From contig CM043953.1 in NCBI GenBank assembly GCA_014529385.2, forward strand, positions 80,606,338 through 80,670,337: 64,000 nucleotides of DNA, written 5' to 3'. The notes beneath the pieces are model-generated. The model was not told the DNA's origin. It worked only from the letters and a program-made list of their open reading frames with translations, and made no database searches. This DNA is from Adiantum capillus-veneris. Its lineage: Eukaryota > Streptophyta > Polypodiopsida > Polypodiales > Pteridaceae. Position 1 is the stretch's first letter; each line of letters begins with the position of its first letter. A program made the position numbers and the translations under genes. Positions 42,356 to 53,525 of the stretch are shown here, piece after piece.

Positions 42356-43522
42356 GCACATCCTCTAGGAAACAGGTTTATAATTGATCATAGATCTGAC
42401 ACCACAGTTCACTCGGCCCCATTGCAGTATTGTTACACGTGTAAAGCGGACACTGATGTTGGGGAAGATTCTCCTTATATGGATGTACTACCTGGGATGA
42501 CTGAGTCGGACAATGTGGATTGGGTCCACCTAGCAGCAACCATAGACACTTGGGGAAATAGGAGGACGACCTGGGTAACACCTTAGGGGGATGAAATACC
42601 ACCACTTGTACCCTTAAACATGCTAGAAGCAATGCATATAGCTTCTGATGATCTACAAGATGAAAGTTTGACTGGAATTGAAACCAGTAGCGCCTCACAA
42701 GACTATAGCCCACACGATTTGGGGTCAGAATCATCAGTTGAAATTGACTTTGAGGACGAAGAATCTGAGTTAAATCTTAGTGCAAATGTGGGGACAAACC
42801 ATTCACGGCCTAATGGTAACCTAGATGATAATCTATCCAAGGGAGCAGAAGACACAAGTAGTGATTCATCTAGTGAGTCTTCACTAGAAATCGACCGTAA
42901 TCGAGAATTAAACAAGAAAATTATGAGATATAAGAGGTGACGATATCGAGAAAATGTGCGTGCGAGAATAAATGAAAAGAAATCTACCGCAGAATGGCTT
43001 AATTATATAGGGGCATGTGATGCTCATCGAAAGTTGGTAGATAACTGGGGTGAATACCTTCAAAGCGTTATGTGGTGTAGTCCACAACCCATTGACATCG
43101 CACAACTAGAGGCTACAGAGAAGCCAAGGTTGAGCCATACCGTAAGGAGACGACAAAATCGAGAGTTAGCTCAAAAACAAAAGGAATCAGAAGTTAAATC
43201 ACAGTCCACAGAACACCAGGACCCCACATACTTACACCCTGTACCTGAACATTTCAAATCCTATACCACAGAGGAATGTAAGGTTGTGTATACAAAGGCC
43301 CAAAGAAAACCTATCGATGGGAGCAATGGAGTTTATGATGGTCCAGCGATAGTTAAGGAAATAGAGTTAGCAGACCTAGGAGAAGAGTCTAAACCTGTCT
43401 TCATTGCCCAAGATCCGACAATGACTGAGGAGTGTGTACTTAAAGAACTTCTCAAGGAATTCAGGGATATATTTGCTTGGACATATCATGATATGAAAGG
43501 TGTTCCACCTTCCGTAGTGTAG
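42356..43522 (+). pseudogene. Linker between protease and RT, copy 1
   Basis: Acidic, Ser-rich frames (42620-42940; 42956-43522) continue the polyprotein. The last 50 codons (LKELLKEFRDIFAWTYHDMK) are the conserved N-terminal lead into Tat/Athila RT. TAG at 43520-43522 corresponds to CAA in copy 2, a C-to-T change. Confidence 0.7.
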
Positions 43523-44344
43523 CACACAATCCCCATGAATAGCATGGCTAAACCAGTTCAACAACGACCCTACCCAATGAATCCTAAATATGCAAAGATC
43601 GTTCAAGAAGAGATTGAAAAGCTTGTGGAATGTGGATTCATATACCCTATTGAGCACTCAGAATGGGTGTCTCCAATAGTGATTGTGCCAAAAAAGAATG
43701 GGAAACTCAGAGTGTGCGTAGATCTCAAGAAGGTCAATGCCGCCACTAGGAGGGACCATTACCCCTTGCCATATTCGGAGCATGTGCTTGAAAGAGTTGT
43801 AGGGAAGGAAGCTTATAGCTTTTTAGATGGGTACTCTGGCTACAATCAAATCACAATTGCGCTAGACGACCAAGCTAAAACAGCCTTTATAACCGAATTT
43901 GGAGTGTTTGCATTCCGTGTTATGGCCTTTGGCTTAACCAATGCCCCTGCTACCTTTCAAAGATTAATAAACACTGCTTTTAGAGAATATTTGAGGGAGT
44001 TTTGCGAAGATTTCTTAGATGACCTTTGTGTTTATTCCTCTTGGAAAGAACATCTATCATGCTTATGAAAAGTGTTTGAGAAGTGCAGATCGTATCACAT
44101 CTCCTTAAATCCTTTCAAATGCCAATTTTGGGTTAAACATGGAGTCATTTTAGGGCATATAGTGTCCAAAAATGGGATTTCCACAGATGAGAGCAAAATT
44201 AAAGCCATTGCTGAATTGCCACCACCTACAAACTATAAGGGAGTTCAAAGATTCATGGGCCATGTTGGTTATTACCGACGGTTTATTTTAAACTTTGCCG
44301 AGATAGCTCGTCCTTTGTACAAGCTTCTTATTGAGTTCCACTAG
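43523..44344 (+). pseudogene. Reverse transcriptase, copy 1
   Basis: The frame carries HSEWVSPIVIVPKKNGKLRV, CVDLKKVNAATRRDHYPLP, FLDGYSGYNQI, MAFGLTNAPATFQRLI and the catalytic FLDDLCVYS, so the active-site Asp pair is intact. Interruptions are TGA at 44066-44068 and TAG at 44342-44344 (TGG in copy 2). This enzyme makes the DNA copy in the cytoplasmic particle; here it cannot be made as one polyprotein. Confidence 0.88.
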
Positions 44345-45637
44345 ACTGCGGAGTGTGACTATGCTTATGAGTCATTGAAAAAGATCTTGACTAGCGCTCC
44401 TATTCTACGAGTGCCCGATTGGAATGTAATTTTCCATGTGCATATTGATGCATCAAACTTTGCTATTGGGTGTGTTCTAGCTCAACCAAGAGAACATAAA
44501 TTGGACTACCCCATCAGCTTTTCAAGTCGTCAATTGAATGATGCCGAGAGAAACCACACCACTACAGAGCGAGAAGATTTAGGTATGATTTATGCAGTGA
44601 AGAAATTTCGCTACTACCTTCTGGCTAACAAGTTTGTTTTCTATGTTGATCATCAAGCCTTGTTGTATCTCGTAAATAAACCTTGTTCCACGGGAAGAAT
44701 TACACGATGGTTGCTAATTCTCCTTGAGTTTGATTTTACCATTGTGGTGAGACCTGGTAAAAGACATGTCATGGCGGATCATTTGTCTCGCATACCCAAT
44801 GGTGAAGCCCTTACTGGAGTCGATGATGAATTAACCGATACTTCTCTATTCCTAGTCAAAACCATACCTGAATGGAGTGAGAATATTGTGAACTTTTTAA
44901 TGAATCGTTTTCCACCCAAAGAGCTTCGTAAGGACATAGCTCAAAAACTGTTAAAAGAATGTGAACCTTACTCTCTCATTGCAGGAACTCTCTATTGGCT
45001 AGGGAAGGACGATATTCTGAGAGGTTGTGCTCGTGAGGATGAGTATTTGTACATACTGCAAGAATCCCACATGGGTATAGCCGAAGGACATTTCTCAGGG
45101 GGACTAACAGCTAGGAAGGTGTTGCAATCAGGCTATTGGTGGCCAACCTTATTTAAGGATGCATCACTTTTTGCAAAAGGATGTGATGAACGCCAACGTT
45201 ACAAGATCACTCAATGAAAGGATAGGATGCCCTTACATCCTGTTAAAGTGACTCAACCATTTTAAAAATGGGGTTTGGACTTTGTAGGCCCAATTAGTCC
45301 AGCAGCTCGTAGCACTCAATCTCGATATATTATCGTTGCCACTGACTATGTAACAAAGTGGGCGGAAGCCATGGCGACACGAAAGGCTGATGCGAGGTCA
45401 ACTACCAAGTTTCTCTTTGAGAACATTACTACAAGATTTGGTTGTCCCTTTGAGATTGTGAGTGACAATGGTACTCATTTTATAAATGGAGTAATCAAAG
45501 ACCTCACTACTAACTTCATGATAGCTCACCATAAGTCCACACCTTATTATCCGCAAGTAAATGGCCAAGCTAAGAGCACCAATAAAACCTTAATCTCTAT
45601 CGTATGTATGGAGTGCGTAACGAAAAGAAAAAGTTGA
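44345..45637 (+). pseudogene. RNase H and integrase, copy 1
   Basis: RNase H shows HVHIDASNFAIGCVLAQP, FYVDHQALLYLVN and GKRHVMADHLSRIP. The integrase zinc site has H...H and GCDERQ, where the second Cys is Arg. The catalytic core shows WGLDFVGPI, VSDNGTHF and NGQAKSTNKT, where Lys replaces the catalytic Glu. A TGA at 45215-45217 and a TAA near 45263 interrupt the frame. About 345 bp that encode the integrase C-terminal half in copy 2 are deleted at about 45600, throwing the remainder out of frame. Confidence 0.85.
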
Positions 45638-46788
45638 AATATGCGGGAAAAGGACCATATAGAGTATGTGAGATCACCCCACAAGGAACCATTCGTGTGG
45701 AGACTCTTGATGGAGTTGAAACCATTGGATTCCTCAATGGGAGCAAATTTAAAAGATACTATGATCCTTTAAGCCAAGAGGATCTACGTGCCATCCATAC
45801 GAAAAAGACAGCCAAGGCTCAAACAGAATTGAAAAAGATACAAGCTCAAGCTGAGGCGAAGGAGCGCCAACAACGCATAAGACGCCAGCGAGAGGCTAAC
45901 CTTGGAGTTACACATGCATTCCACGTTGAAACAGAGGATGATTGGTTGGACTCTGACACGCCTCTACAATACCCTATTGAGTTAAATAGTGCCTATCAAA
46001 AAGTGCTATATAACGCCTTATTGGACACGGGTGCTAAATATAATTTGCTATCATATGGGGTGTGGTGTCAGTTAGGGAAGCCACCTCTATCTGAGAGTAT
46101 TATCCAAGTCAAGGGTGTCAACAAGAAAAAAACTACGGTTTTTGAAATTTGGCACACTTTTGTCAGTTATGACAATGGGATTGTAGCTCAAGACTTTTTG
46201 GTCATGCCTATTGGAACTATGGAGGGTAATATAAACCTAGGACGCACGTGGATGATAGCCACCAAATGCACTATTGATTGGGGGACTGGAAGTGTCACAA
46301 CGCAAAAACCAACTCTTATCCCTACCACTCAAGCCATAGTCTCTGAGATATTGCCTAAGGAAATAAAACCCAAGACATTGCATGTCCAGGAGGTTGAACC
46401 ATACGTCCCCATAGCCCAACTCTCTAGAGCTTCAACTGATGTAGTTGAAAGAAAGCTTGAGACACACAAGAAACATCCTAATATAACAAAGAAAACATAC
46501 AAGTGGGTCCCTAAAGCTTCTTTAGTGACCATGGCTGATGCTAAAAAACGGAATCCTCGTAAGAAACGTCCCATTCACTCCAAAAATGTAAAGAAACATT
46601 GCGTTGGATTCCTAAACGACTATTGGAAGCCCAAGGATACTATGAAGGAAATGATCAAATCTGGGTGCCCAAACGTAAATTGTACTCTTATCTGTCACCT
46701 GGCCCATGTAAACCCAATCCTGTGGCTCCAAAACAAATTGAAAATCGTGGAAAGGAAAAAATCACGGAATGTTACACACCCGCTCTAG
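45604..46788 (+). pseudogene. Integrase tail fused to a second retropepsin-like domain, copy 1
   Basis: The frame begins with the end of integrase (YGVRNEKKKLKYAGKGPYRV) and then, after a Gln/Lys-rich coiled segment, contains ALLDTGAKYNLLSYGVWCQL (46015-46074). VKGVNKKKTTVFEIW and NLGRTWMIATKCTIDWGTG (46235 onward) follow. This is the full retropepsin layout (D-T-G-A, hydrophobic strand, LGR-x-W) placed downstream of integrase. It is a second protease-like domain besides the one at 42.0 kb and keeps the more canonical active-site triplet. The same arrangement exists in copy 2 (53.7-54.0 kb). It could be a captured or duplicated domain, or a structural protein. Confidence 0.72.
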
Positions 46789-47140
46789 AGCTAGTTTGGG
46801 TACCAAAGAAAGAACGATTTGTTCCACCTAGCTCAGGAACAGGGAAATCAAATGAAGCTTCTTGCTCTTCATGTAGTTCCTATACGCAAAAAGAAGCTTC
46901 GACACAACCTCCACCTACCATTGTACATATCCATACAAGCAAGAAAAGAGTTTGCACCTCCCATTGTAGATTCACCACCTACAACAATGTTGCAAATAAA
47001 ATCATGGGAGAGTACCTTACCACCCTTGCAACTAGATGAAACACATAGGGCGATCGAAAACTATTGGTTAAAGCCTTCACCCATAATAACTTGGAACAAT
47101 TGGTTTCAAAAGGTGACGACATCATTCCAAAAGGTATGAT
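46498..47140 (+). pseudogene. C-terminal W(V/I)PK-repeat region, copy 1
   Basis: Across overlapping frames the product shows KWVPKAS (46501), RWIPKRL (46600), IWVPKRK (46660) and VWVPKKE (46795), that is, four W-V/I-P-K motifs, followed by a Ser/Cys-rich stretch (SCSSCSSYTQKEAS) and a Thr/Pro stretch. Copy 2 has the same series. Function unknown; basic WxPK units could bind nucleic acid. Confidence 0.5.
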
Positions 47141-47240
47141 CTACCCAAGGAAGGGGGGAGTGTTTGCTGACATCCATCATTCACTTGCTTCCCTCTCAAC
47201 CTTCCTCCCTGACCTCTCAATCTCCAATCCTAGGGAATTA
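47141..47240. other. Junction between the two gag-pol copies, no LTR
   Basis: The 3' sequence of copy 1 (TCTACCCAAGGAAGGGGGGA ... CCTAGGGAA) passes directly into TTAAGTGGAGATGGGGATG, which is internal gag of copy 2 matching 39643 onward. At the corresponding end of copy 2 (54.9-55.0 kb) the same 3' sequence continues into a TA repeat and the distal 3' region instead. Confidence 0.8.
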
Positions 47241-49200
47241 AGTGGAGATGGGGATGTGAGAAAGCATATCGAAGTGTTAGAATGTGCGATTCTTTAGGAG
47301 AACACAATGACCTGCATAAGAGTAATGCTTTAAGCCTAACCTTGAGTGGGAAGGCTGGGGATTGGTATAGAACCCTAAGGGTGGAAGAAAAAAAAATTTA
47401 CCCTACTCTTAAGAGACTGTTCTTGAAAGAATACATACGAGAGGGAGTGCTTTGGGGCGTAGTATCTCAGCTCCAGAAAGTCTAACAAGAGGAAGAAGAG
47501 TCCATGAGAGATTTTATTAGTCGCTTGAAGCATTTGAATTCTCGTTGTAATCCAATGAGTGCTTCACTAATAACCAATTGCTTGATAGATTAATTAGGGG
47601 ACTACGACATGAGGATATCTACAATGGTCTAGTCATTAGAGGTATCACCACTTGGGAAGCAATCACCACCAATGCGATCCAATTGGAGGATAATTTAATG
47701 ATTCAAGGAGAAAGAGTGTCTGTTGAGCCTAAATCTACTAACTCACAAGCATCGGGGCATCAGTAAATGACCCTAAAGCCTATTCCTAAGGAGCCAAAGA
47801 TATCTTAGATGACTTTGGCAGATCTCACCAAGGCCATTCAAGAAAGTCTTAGAGACAATCGTGCTCCGCAAAACAGTCATATGCATCCAAGAAGGGAGCA
47901 ACAATGGTGCTCAGCTTGCCATACTTTTAGAGTAAAATTTAATGAGAATTGCAATGCCTGTGGGAGGTATGGTCATCAAGCTAAGGATTGCATAGTATTA
48001 AAACGTGATGGCCAATAGACCAACCTTAGCATGGACCGATACACCTTGAGTGCCTGCATTAATGCCGGCCCCACCTCTTAAGCAAACGTCACAACACATG
48101 GTCCCAAGGGCCCCAAATATTGTTCAAACGACACCCTTACCACCTCCAGTGCTAGGATCGAAACCACCACATGCGAGAATCACTTTTGTGAATCAAATGG
48201 ATTGTGAGACATCAATTGTTGGTTTGGAAGGCTGTGAGGAAGATATAGACCCTAAGATTGCCTATGGGATTGATGCACTTGAAGAAAGTCTACAATACTG
48301 TATGGAGGACTATTGGGGACAAGCCAAACCTGTCTATCAAGTAGCTACTCTTGCGGCAAGAAGCCAAAATATCAATTACATTGCCAAGAGACCACCTCAT
48401 CAATGCTATGAGTGTGGAGGTCCACATTGTGTAGCCGAATGTCCTATTAGATTACAAAAGCATTCCACACTGATGCAAACCAATCAAGCGAGCACATCTA
48501 CAATGCCGATACTCATGTGTAATCGATGTGGCATACATCATTTCATTGCCCAATGTTTTAATTATCCAAATGCGCCAAAGATAATGCCATTGAATTTAAT
48601 TGAGGTTATTGAGGAGCCAACACAAAGTACGCATGTGGTACGAGTAAATGTACTCACACGATCGATGCTCCAAAACCAAAATCATATTCTTGAAGAAAGA
48701 GACACAGCATCAATTGCCCAATCCAAAAGAAGAAGAAAACATGAAGGAAGAGATCGCAAAAAGTAGTGAAGTCATACCCCAGTTCAAAAACCAACATAGG
48801 GACTAGTGATGACCCCGTATATATGAACGGCACTGAAGAGGATTCTCATTCAGGTGAAACCATGGAGACTAAAATGACCACTAGGAAAGAAACAAACAAG
48901 GAAGATCGTCATGAGCCACAATGGCAAGGACCCAAGGAGAAGATAAGAACTTACCCAAACCCTACAGAGGAGATCGAGCAAGTCAAGCAATTAATAGGTT
49001 TGGTAGAAGAGGCCTAAAGGGATCTAGGACAACACCTAGGCAAATCTATATTACCGACACAGTGTTCCCTACACAAAAGCAACCTCACAAAGTCCATAGA
49101 ACACTAGCCATACCTAATGTCATCCAAGAAGAAAGTGACATTAAGTCATGGGAAAGTGGATGTACTCCCTTCTTGTTAGAGATAATGTTTACAAAGTGAT
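47236..49200 (+). pseudogene. gag and zinc-knuckle region, copy 2
   Basis: Begins in mid-capsid (GDGDVRKHIEVLE) and follows copy 1 closely with frameshifts near 47280, 47485 and 47560 and a TAG near 47806. Knuckles CNACGRYGHQAKDC, CYECGGPHCVAEC and CNRCGIHHFIAQC are kept. The first knuckle of copy 1 is lost by a 27-bp deletion (at about 47918). Knuckles two and three sit in the 48050-48766 frame. Confidence 0.8.
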
Positions 49201-50990
49201 TACCTGAGCCTATATAGAGATCCTATTTTCCCCACATCAAGGGATTGAAGCCCAAAAGGTACCGTTAAATATTGCCAAATTGATGGATTTCATGGCTTCA
49301 GAGGAGGAACGCTTAAATCCACAACCCAACCTAGATGAGAACTCTGTTGTTGAAATATTTGTTAACAAGTCGAGATAATACTTTGAAGGCGATGAATCTA
49401 ATGCAACCATACCAATCACTACCAAGGGATTAATAGTGAAGGGAATCCTTGATGGTGGCGTTGGGGTTAGCATTGTGACTAAATTGCTGGGAAACTATGC
49501 AAAGACCTCACCTTGGGACTACAAACATAGTGGTAAAGATGGCCAATGGGCCTATTGTTAAACCTATTGGGATGCTAGAAGAGCTCAAGGTTAAGGTCTT
49601 TGGACACAAAATAAGGAATACTTTCATTGTTATGGATTTTTCCAAGCACACTATGTCATCTGAGATGATCTTAGGATGTCCTTTCATGAGAGAATAAAAA
49701 ATGGTGCATGATTGGTCTAAAAACCATGTCTACTTGCAGTTCCAAGATTTTGTCATTCGAGTTGATCTTGTAACTGGTCAGGCACATCCTTTAGGTAACA
49801 AATTTATAATTGATCATAGATCTGACACCACAGTTCACTCGACCCTATTGCAGTATTGTTACACGTGTAAAATGGACATTGATGTTGGGGAAGATTCTCC
49901 TTATATGGATGTTCTACCTGGAATGACTAAGTCTGACAATGTGGATTGGGTCCACCTAGCAGCAACCATAGATACTTGGGGAAATAGGGGGACGGCATGG
50001 GTAACACTTGAGAGGGATGAAATGCCACCACTCGTACCTTTAAATATGATAAGAGCAATGCATATAGCTTCTGATGACCTACCAGATGAAGGCTTGACTG
50101 GCATTGGAACGAGTAGCATCTCAAAAGACTATAGCCCACACAATTCGGAGTCAGAATCATTAATTAAAATTAATTTTGAAGAAAAAGAATCTGAGTTAAA
50201 TCTTGGTGCAAATGTGGGGCCAAACCATTCAGGGCCCAGTAGTACCCTAGATGACAATCTATCTTGGAGAGCAAAAGACACAAGTAGCGATTCATCTAGT
50301 GACTCTTCAATAGATCGGCCGTAATCAAAAACTAGACAAGAAGAGTAAGAGATATAAGAGGCGACAATATCGAGCAAATGTGCATGCTAGAATAGCTGAA
50401 AAGAAATCTATCGCAGAATGGTTTAATTATATAGGGGCATGTGATGCTCATCGGAAGGTGGTAGATAACTGGGGTGAATACCTTCAAAGCGTTATGTAGT
50501 GTAGTCCACAACCCATTGACATTGCATAGCTAGAGGCTATAGAGAAGCCAAAGTTGAGCTGTAATGTAAGGAGACGACAAAATTGAGAGTTAACTCAACA
50601 ATAAAAGGAAGCAGATGAGAAATCACAGTCCACAGAATAACAAGACCCCACAAACTTACACACTGCACCTGAACATTTCAAATCCTACAACATAGAGGAA
50701 CGTAAGATTGTGTATACAAACGCACAGAGGACACCTATCGATGGAAGTAATGAAGTCTATGATGGTCCAATGATAGTTAAGAAAATAGAGTTAGTAGACC
50801 TCGGTGAAGAGTCCGAACTTGTTTTCATTGCCCAAGATCTGATAGAGACTGAGGAGTATGTACTTAAAGAACTTCTCAAGGAATTCAAGGATATATTTTC
50901 TTGGACATATCATGATATGAAAGGTGTTCCACCTTCCGTGGTGCAACACACAATTCCCATGAATAGCATGGCTAAACCAGTCCAGCAATG
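49201..50990 (+). pseudogene. First protease and RT lead-in, copy 2
   Basis: ILDGGVGVSIV (49445-49477) and LGCPFMRE mark the D-G-G protease, with Arg-to-Cys in the LGRP motif. A segment present in copy 1 (about 41.7-41.87 kb) is deleted near 49303. Acidic linker frames follow (49701-50324; 50710-50991), ending in LKEFKDIFSWTYHDMKGVPP. Confidence 0.72.
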
Positions 50991-52625
50991 ACCCTACCCA
51001 ATGAATCCTAAGTATGCAAAGATTGTTCAAGAAGAGATTGAAAATCTTGAGAAATGTGGATTCATATACCCTATTGAGCACTCAGGATGCGTGTCTCCAA
51101 TAGTTATTGTGCCGAAAAAAATGGAAAACTCAAAGTGTGCGTGGATCTCAAGAAGGTCAATGCCGCCACTAGGAGGGACCATTACCCCTTGCCATATTCA
51201 GAACATGTGTTGAAAGACTTGCAAGCAAGGAAGCTAATAGCTTTTTAGATGGGTACTCTGGATACAATCAAATCACAATTGCACTAGAGGACCAAGCTAA
51301 AACTACTTTTATAACCGAATTTGGAGTGTTCACATTTTATGTTATGGCTTTTGGCTTAACCAATGCCTCTGCTATCTTCCAAAGATTGATGAACATTGCC
51401 TTTGGAGAATATTTGAGGGAGTTTTGTGAAGCTTTCTTAGATGAATTTTGTGTTTATTCCTCTTGGAAAGAACATTTATCATGTTTATGAAAAGTGTTTG
51501 AGAAGTGCAGATTGTATCGCATCTCCTTAAACCCTTTCAAATGCCAATTTTGGGTTAAACATGGAGTCATTTTAGGGTATATAGTGTCCAAAAATGTGAT
51601 TTCCACTAATGAGAAAAATTAAAGCCATTTTCAATTTGCCACCACCTACAAATTATAAATGAGTTCAAAGGTCATGGGCCATGTTGGTTATTATAGGCGG
51701 TTTATTTTAAACTTTGCCGAGATAGCTCGTCCTTTGTACAAGCTTCTTCTTGAGTTTCACTGGACCGCAGAGTGTGACCACGCTTATGAGTCATCAAAAA
51801 AGACCTTAACCAGTGCTCTCATTCTACGAGTGCTTGATTGGAATGTAGTTTTCCATGTGCATATTGATGCATGAAACTATTGGGTGTATTCTAGCTCAAC
51901 CAGGAGAACATAAATTGGACTACCCCATTAGCTTTGCAAGTCGTCAATTAAATGATGTTGAGAGAAATTACACCAATACAGAGAGGGAAGGTTTAGCTAT
52001 AATTTACACAGTGAAGAAATTTTGCTACTACCTTCTTGCCAGCAAGTTTGTTTTCTATGTTGATCATCAAGCATTGTTGTGTCTAGTAAATAAACCTTGT
52101 GAAGAATTACACGATGGTTGTTAATTCTTCTTGAGATTGATTTTACCATTATGGTGAGACCCAATAAAAGACATGTCATGTAGAATCATTTATGTCGCAT
52201 ACCTAATGGTGAAGTCCCTACTGTAATCGATGATGAATTGCCCGATACTTCCCTATTCCTAGTAGAGACCATGCCTGAATGGAGTGACAAGATTGTGAAG
52301 TTTTTAGTTAACGGTTTTTCACCCAAGGAGCTTCGTAAGGATATAGCTTGAATACTATTAAAGGAATGTGAATCTTATCCTCTAATTGCAGGAACTCTCT
52401 ACAAGCTAGGGAAGGATGATATTCTTAGACGTTGTGCTCGTGACGATGAGTATTTTATACATACTGCAAGAAGCCCATATGGGTATAGCCAAAGGACATT
52501 TCTCAGGGGAACTAACTTCTAGAACGGTGTTGCAATCAGGCTATTGGTGGCCTACCTTAGTCAAGGATGCATCACTTTTTGCAAAAGGGTTTGAAGAATG
52601 CCAACATTACAAGATCACACAATGA
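50991..52625 (+). pseudogene. RT and RNase H, copy 2, heavily decayed
   Basis: Frames at 51001-51213, 51659-51874 and 51855-52124 cover RT and RNase H with several frameshifts. The active-site motif reads AFLDEFCVYS (near 51431), so the second catalytic Asp is Glu. RNase H keeps FYVDHQALLCLVN. The integrase zinc region (52416-52625) has FEECQ where copy 1 has CDERQ, so each copy lost a different Cys. Confidence 0.78.
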
Positions 52626-53525
52626 AAGGATAAGATGCCCTTACATCCTGTTAAAGTGACTCAACCATTTGAAAAATGGGCTTTAAACTTTGTAGGTCCA
52701 ATTAGTCCGGTAGCTCGTAACACTCAATCTCGATATATTATTGTTGCCATTGACTATGTGATAAAGTGAGCGGAATCCAGGGCAACATGAAAGGCTGATG
52801 CAAGGTTAACTTCCAAGTTTCTCTTTGAGAATGTTATTACAAGATTTATTTGTCCCTTTGAAATTGTGAGTGACAATGGTAGGCATTTTAAAAATGGAGC
52901 GATGAAGGAACTCACAACAAACTTCATGATAGCTCACCATAAGCCTACACCGTATCACCCACAAGCAAATGGCCAAGCTAAGAGCACTAACAAGACCTTA
53001 AGTTCTATCTGGACAAAAACAGTGGAAGCTCATTGCACAGATTGGGATTTGAAGCTGACATCAGCTCTATGGGCTTATCATACTTCTTACAAAGTGGCTA
53101 TTAATTGTACACCATTTAAAATGGTATATGGCCAAGAAGCAGTTATGCCATGGGAATTTAAAATTCCTAGTCTACGGGTAGCTTCACAAGAAGGTCGAGA
53201 CGGTAACCCTTTAGTTGAGTGCTTATATATCCGTGAGAGGCTAGACGAAGAAAGGCAATTGGCTATGCAAAATGCACCTGTGGAGAAAGATAGGAGAAAG
53301 AAATGGTTTGACCGTCATCTAAAGAACAAAGATATCAATGTTGGTGATAAAGTCCTTATGTATGGAGTGCGGAACGAGAAGAAAAAGTTGAAATATGTGG
53401 GAAAAGGACCATATAGAGTATGCAAAATCACCCCACAAGCACCATTCATGTGGAAACTCTTGATGGAGTTGAAACCATTGGATTCCTCAATGGGAGAAAA
53501 TTTAAAAGACATTATGATCGTTTAA
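52626..53525 (+). pseudogene. Integrase, copy 2 (C-terminal half intact)
   Basis: The frame 52866-53525 starts in VSDNGRHF and contains NGQAKSTNKT (Lys for catalytic Glu, as in copy 1). It also has the long C-terminal half that copy 1 lost: WAYHTSYKVAINCTPFKMVY, RRKKWFDRHLKNKDINVGDK and VLMYGVRNEKKKLKY. The first catalytic region is disrupted (stops near 52765 and 52788). It shows the structure before the 345-bp deletion in copy 1. Confidence 0.8.
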
